Shown here in pieces: positions 5,954-8,404 of a stretch of DNA of 8,404 bases. Numbering within the stretch: the first letter of the stretch is position 1; each line of letters begins with the position of its first letter. A program made the translations under genes and the position numbers. The notes below the pieces were generated by a model that ran no database searches, was not told where the DNA came from, and saw nothing but the letters and a program-made list of their open reading frames with translations. The stretch comes from JBDHRG01 sp039807445 (GTDB lineage Bacteria; Pseudomonadota; Gammaproteobacteria; Competibacterales; Competibacteraceae). The stretch is taken from assembly GCA_039807445.1 (NCBI GenBank), contig JBDHRG010000163.1, forward strand, positions 1-8,404, read 5' to 3'.

Positions 5954-5970
5954 ATGAAAAAAATGAAAGC
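5937..5970. promoter_or_regulatory. 34-bp near-perfect palindromic operator centred on the glpD -35
   Basis: The arms GCTTTCAT (5937-5944) and ATGAAAGC (5963-5970), and inside them TTTTTCA (5946-5952) and TGAAAAA (5955-5961), share one centre at 5953.5. Only one pair, G5945/A5962, fails, with an AA centre. It can be read as four TTTCA half-sites: two direct repeats 9 bp apart on each strand, facing each other. This suits a DeoR-family repressor such as GlpR covering the -35 box. The symmetry is seen directly; the protein is inferred, and no glpR gene lies in the window. Confidence 0.65.
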
Positions 5971-5979
5971 CATATGACA

Positions 5980-6267
5980 ATAACCAGAGCACGCACCGCG
6001 GCACCCGTGAAGCGTGCCATCCCGGTCTACGGGATGTGAGCGCCCCGCCGCGGGCGCAACGCCGGGCACGCGATCCGATTCGGGAGGCTCGTCGGCGTAC
6101 GGATATGTTCTTTTGTTTTCGTATTGGCGCCGAAGGCGGCGCCGCGGACGAAAGCGGCGCGCACCGCTAAGCTGGTCGCAGGCGCCACCTGTGCCGCAAG
6201 CCCGGGAGCGGCGTTTCATCGGCACGTCACGCGCGGCGGCTACCGTCGCGGGCCTTTCCGTCGCAAT
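5980..6267. other. intergenic stretch upstream of the phosphoesterase gene
   Basis: About 290 bp between the glpD promoter and the phosphoesterase ribosome site holds no gene I can support. It contains a perfect hairpin CATCCCG/CGGGATG (6018-6036, 5-nt loop) and a second, GGCGCC/GGCGCC (6126-6143). It also contains an AT-rich island around 6103-6125 that may be part of the promoter for the plus-strand gene, although I find no convincing -35/-10 pair. A 21-codon ORF (5974-6039) ends just after the first hairpin. Confidence 0.5.
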
Positions 6268-6272
6268 GGAGG
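6268..6272 (+). promoter_or_regulatory. ribosome binding site setting a TTG start
   Basis: GGAGG lies 8 nt before TTG at 6281-6283. The only nearby in-frame ATG (6266-6268) overlaps this site and so is more likely part of it than a start codon. Confidence 0.65.
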
Positions 6273-6280
6273 TTTTTCGC

Positions 6281-7234
6281 TTGAAGCACCTGCCGTTCGC
6301 CGCGCTGCTCGCGCTCGCCGCCGCCCCCGCGCTCGCCGCGCGCTTCGAGTTCGTCGCCCTGGGCGACATGCCCTACGACGCCGAGCGCGATCCGCCGCGC
6401 TTCGAGCGCCTGATCGACGCGATCAACCGCGTGAAGCCCGCGTTCAGCGTCCACGTCGGCGACACCAAGTCGGGCGCCGCACCCTGCTCCGATGCCTGGA
6501 ACGCGCGCGTTGCCGGGTGGTTCGGGCGCTTCGAGCAGCCGCTGGTCTACACCCCGGGCGACAACGAATGGACCGATTGCCACCGCAGGAAGGCCGGCGG
6601 CCACGATCCGCTCGAGCGGCTGGCGAAGCTGCGCGAGACCTTCTTCGCCGAGCCGCGCAGCCTCGGCAAGGCGCCGATGCCGCTGGCGACCCAGCCGCAG
6701 GAGTCGGCGTTCGAGGCCACGCCCGAGAATGCGCGCTGGGAGCGCGACGGCATCGTGTTCGCCACCGTGCACGTGGTCGGCAGCAACAACAACTTCGAGG
6801 CGCGCAACCGCGCTGCCGCCGCAGAGTTCTTCGAGCGCAACGCCGCCAACCTCGCCTGGATCGCCGCGGCTTTCGAGCGCGCGCGGGCCGTCGATGCGCG
6901 CGGGCTGGTGCTGTTGATGCAGGCCGAACTGCTCGCGACCCAGGACGGGCACAGTGGCTATGCCGATACCGTCAAAGCCATCGTCCGCGGCGCCGAAGCC
7001 TTCGCCCGGCCGGTGCTGGTGGTGCACGGTGACTACCACACGTTCGTCGTCGACCACCCGTTCCGCACCGGCGACGGCAAGAAGGCGCTGATGAACGTGA
7101 CGCGGCTGCAGGTCTACGGCGAGAACGACGTCGCCGCGGTGCGCGTCGCGGTCGACACCGACGACCCGGCGCTGTGGAGCTTCCGCCCGCTGCTGGTGCC
7201 CGAGAACCTGACCGGGGGCGGCAACGCCGAGTGA
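6281..7234 (+). CDS. secreted calcineurin-like metallophosphoesterase, substrate unknown
   Basis: A 317-residue protein with a classic signal peptide (MKHLPFAALLALAAAPALA, cut near residue 19-20), so it probably acts in the periplasm. The order of motifs fits the calcineurin-like phosphoesterase fold: GDMPY (Asp29), VGDTKSG (Asp61), GDNEW (Asp94, Asn95), VHVVGSNN (His164) and HGDYHTF (His249, His253). Several differ from the family standard (GDxH, GNHE, GHxH), so metal ligands and substrate cannot be assumed. Cys69 and Cys100 could form a disulfide. I chose the TTG at 6281 because it gives a compact signal peptide and has a strong ribosome site; the in-frame ATG at 6266 would add five residues. 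The gene is divergent from glpDFK and ends 24 bp from the convergent copper ATPase gene. A link to glycerol phosphodiesters is possible from position only. I do not know a name for it. Confidence 0.8.
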   Translation: MKHLPFAALLALAAAPALAARFEFVALGDMPYDAERDPPRFERLIDAINRVKPAFSVHVGDTKSGAAPCSDAWNARVAGWFGRFEQPLVYTPGDNEWTDCHRRKAGGHDPLERLAKLRETFFAEPRSLGKAPMPLATQPQESAFEATPENARWERDGIVFATVHVVGSNNNFEARNRAAAAEFFERNAANLAWIAAAFERARAVDARGLVLLMQAELLATQDGHSGYADTVKAIVRGAEAFARPVLVVHGDYHTFVVDHPFRTGDGKKALMNVTRLQVYGENDVAAVRVAVDTDDPALWSFRPLLVPENLTGGGNAE

Positions 7235-7258
7235 GGCAAGGCGGGGCTCGACACCCGA
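7235..7258. other. 24-bp gap between convergent genes
   Basis: The phosphoesterase and copper ATPase genes meet tail to tail with only 24 bp between their stop codons. I see no clear hairpin with a T run, so each message probably extends into the other gene's antisense strand unless Rho stops it. Confidence 0.5.

Positions 7259-8404
<1,146 letters not shown>

Noticed and set aside
6103..6125. GlpR operator near ATGTTC...TTTTCGTATT
   Set aside because: Only one half resembles the E. coli half-site; the other half is missing and there is no symmetry.
6014..6280. N-terminal extension of the phosphoesterase from an upstream ATG at 6014
   Set aside because: It would place about 89 Arg-rich residues before a good signal peptide. 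The region has hairpins, and a strong ribosome site lies directly before the TTG at 6281.
6227..7057. Minus-strand open frame opposite the phosphoesterase
   Set aside because: No domain recognisable; the plus-strand frame has a signal peptide, ribosome site and phosphoesterase motifs.

Overview
The window is high-GC chromosomal DNA, very likely from a betaproteobacterium. A Rhodocyclales member such as Thauera or Azoarcus is my best guess, judged from base composition and protein style and not from a database search. I see no mobile element, CRISPR array, tRNA or rRNA. It reads as a core-metabolism locus, and I do not find a wholly undescribed system in it.

Layout from right to left along the minus strand: a copper-exporting P-type ATPase (C-terminal 381 residues, running off the right edge) ends tail to tail, 24 bp away, with a plus-strand secreted calcineurin-like phosphoesterase. 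That gene is separated by about 420 bp of intergenic DNA from a divergent minus-strand operon glpD-glpF-glpK (glycerol-3-phosphate dehydrogenase, aquaglyceroporin, glycerol kinase). A rho-independent-like terminator follows glpK. Next comes a short regulatory region with two matching palindromic operators, then a second minus-strand unit: a non-phosphorylating NADP-type glyceraldehyde-3-phosphate dehydrogenase (GapN-like) followed by the first 29 codons of gpmI (cofactor-independent phosphoglycerate mutase), which runs off the left edge.

Taken together, the minus-strand genes encode almost a complete route from outside glycerol to 2-phosphoglycerate: GlpF entry, GlpK phosphorylation, GlpD oxidation to dihydroxyacetone phosphate, (triose-phosphate isomerase is not here), GapN oxidation to 3-phosphoglycerate with NADPH, and GpmI. 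The two units appear to be controlled separately: glpD has a good sigma-70 promoter centred on a long AT-rich palindrome, while gapN has a pair of operators about five helical turns apart that resemble sites for the sugar-phosphate regulator HexR (inferred).

The points most worth a second look are the replacement of the usual aldehyde dehydrogenase general-base Glu by Gly in the GapN-like protein, the two promoter/operator architectures, the loss of the allosteric residues known from E. coli GlpK, the Gram-positive-looking GlpF, and the unusual metal-site motifs and TTG start of the phosphoesterase.
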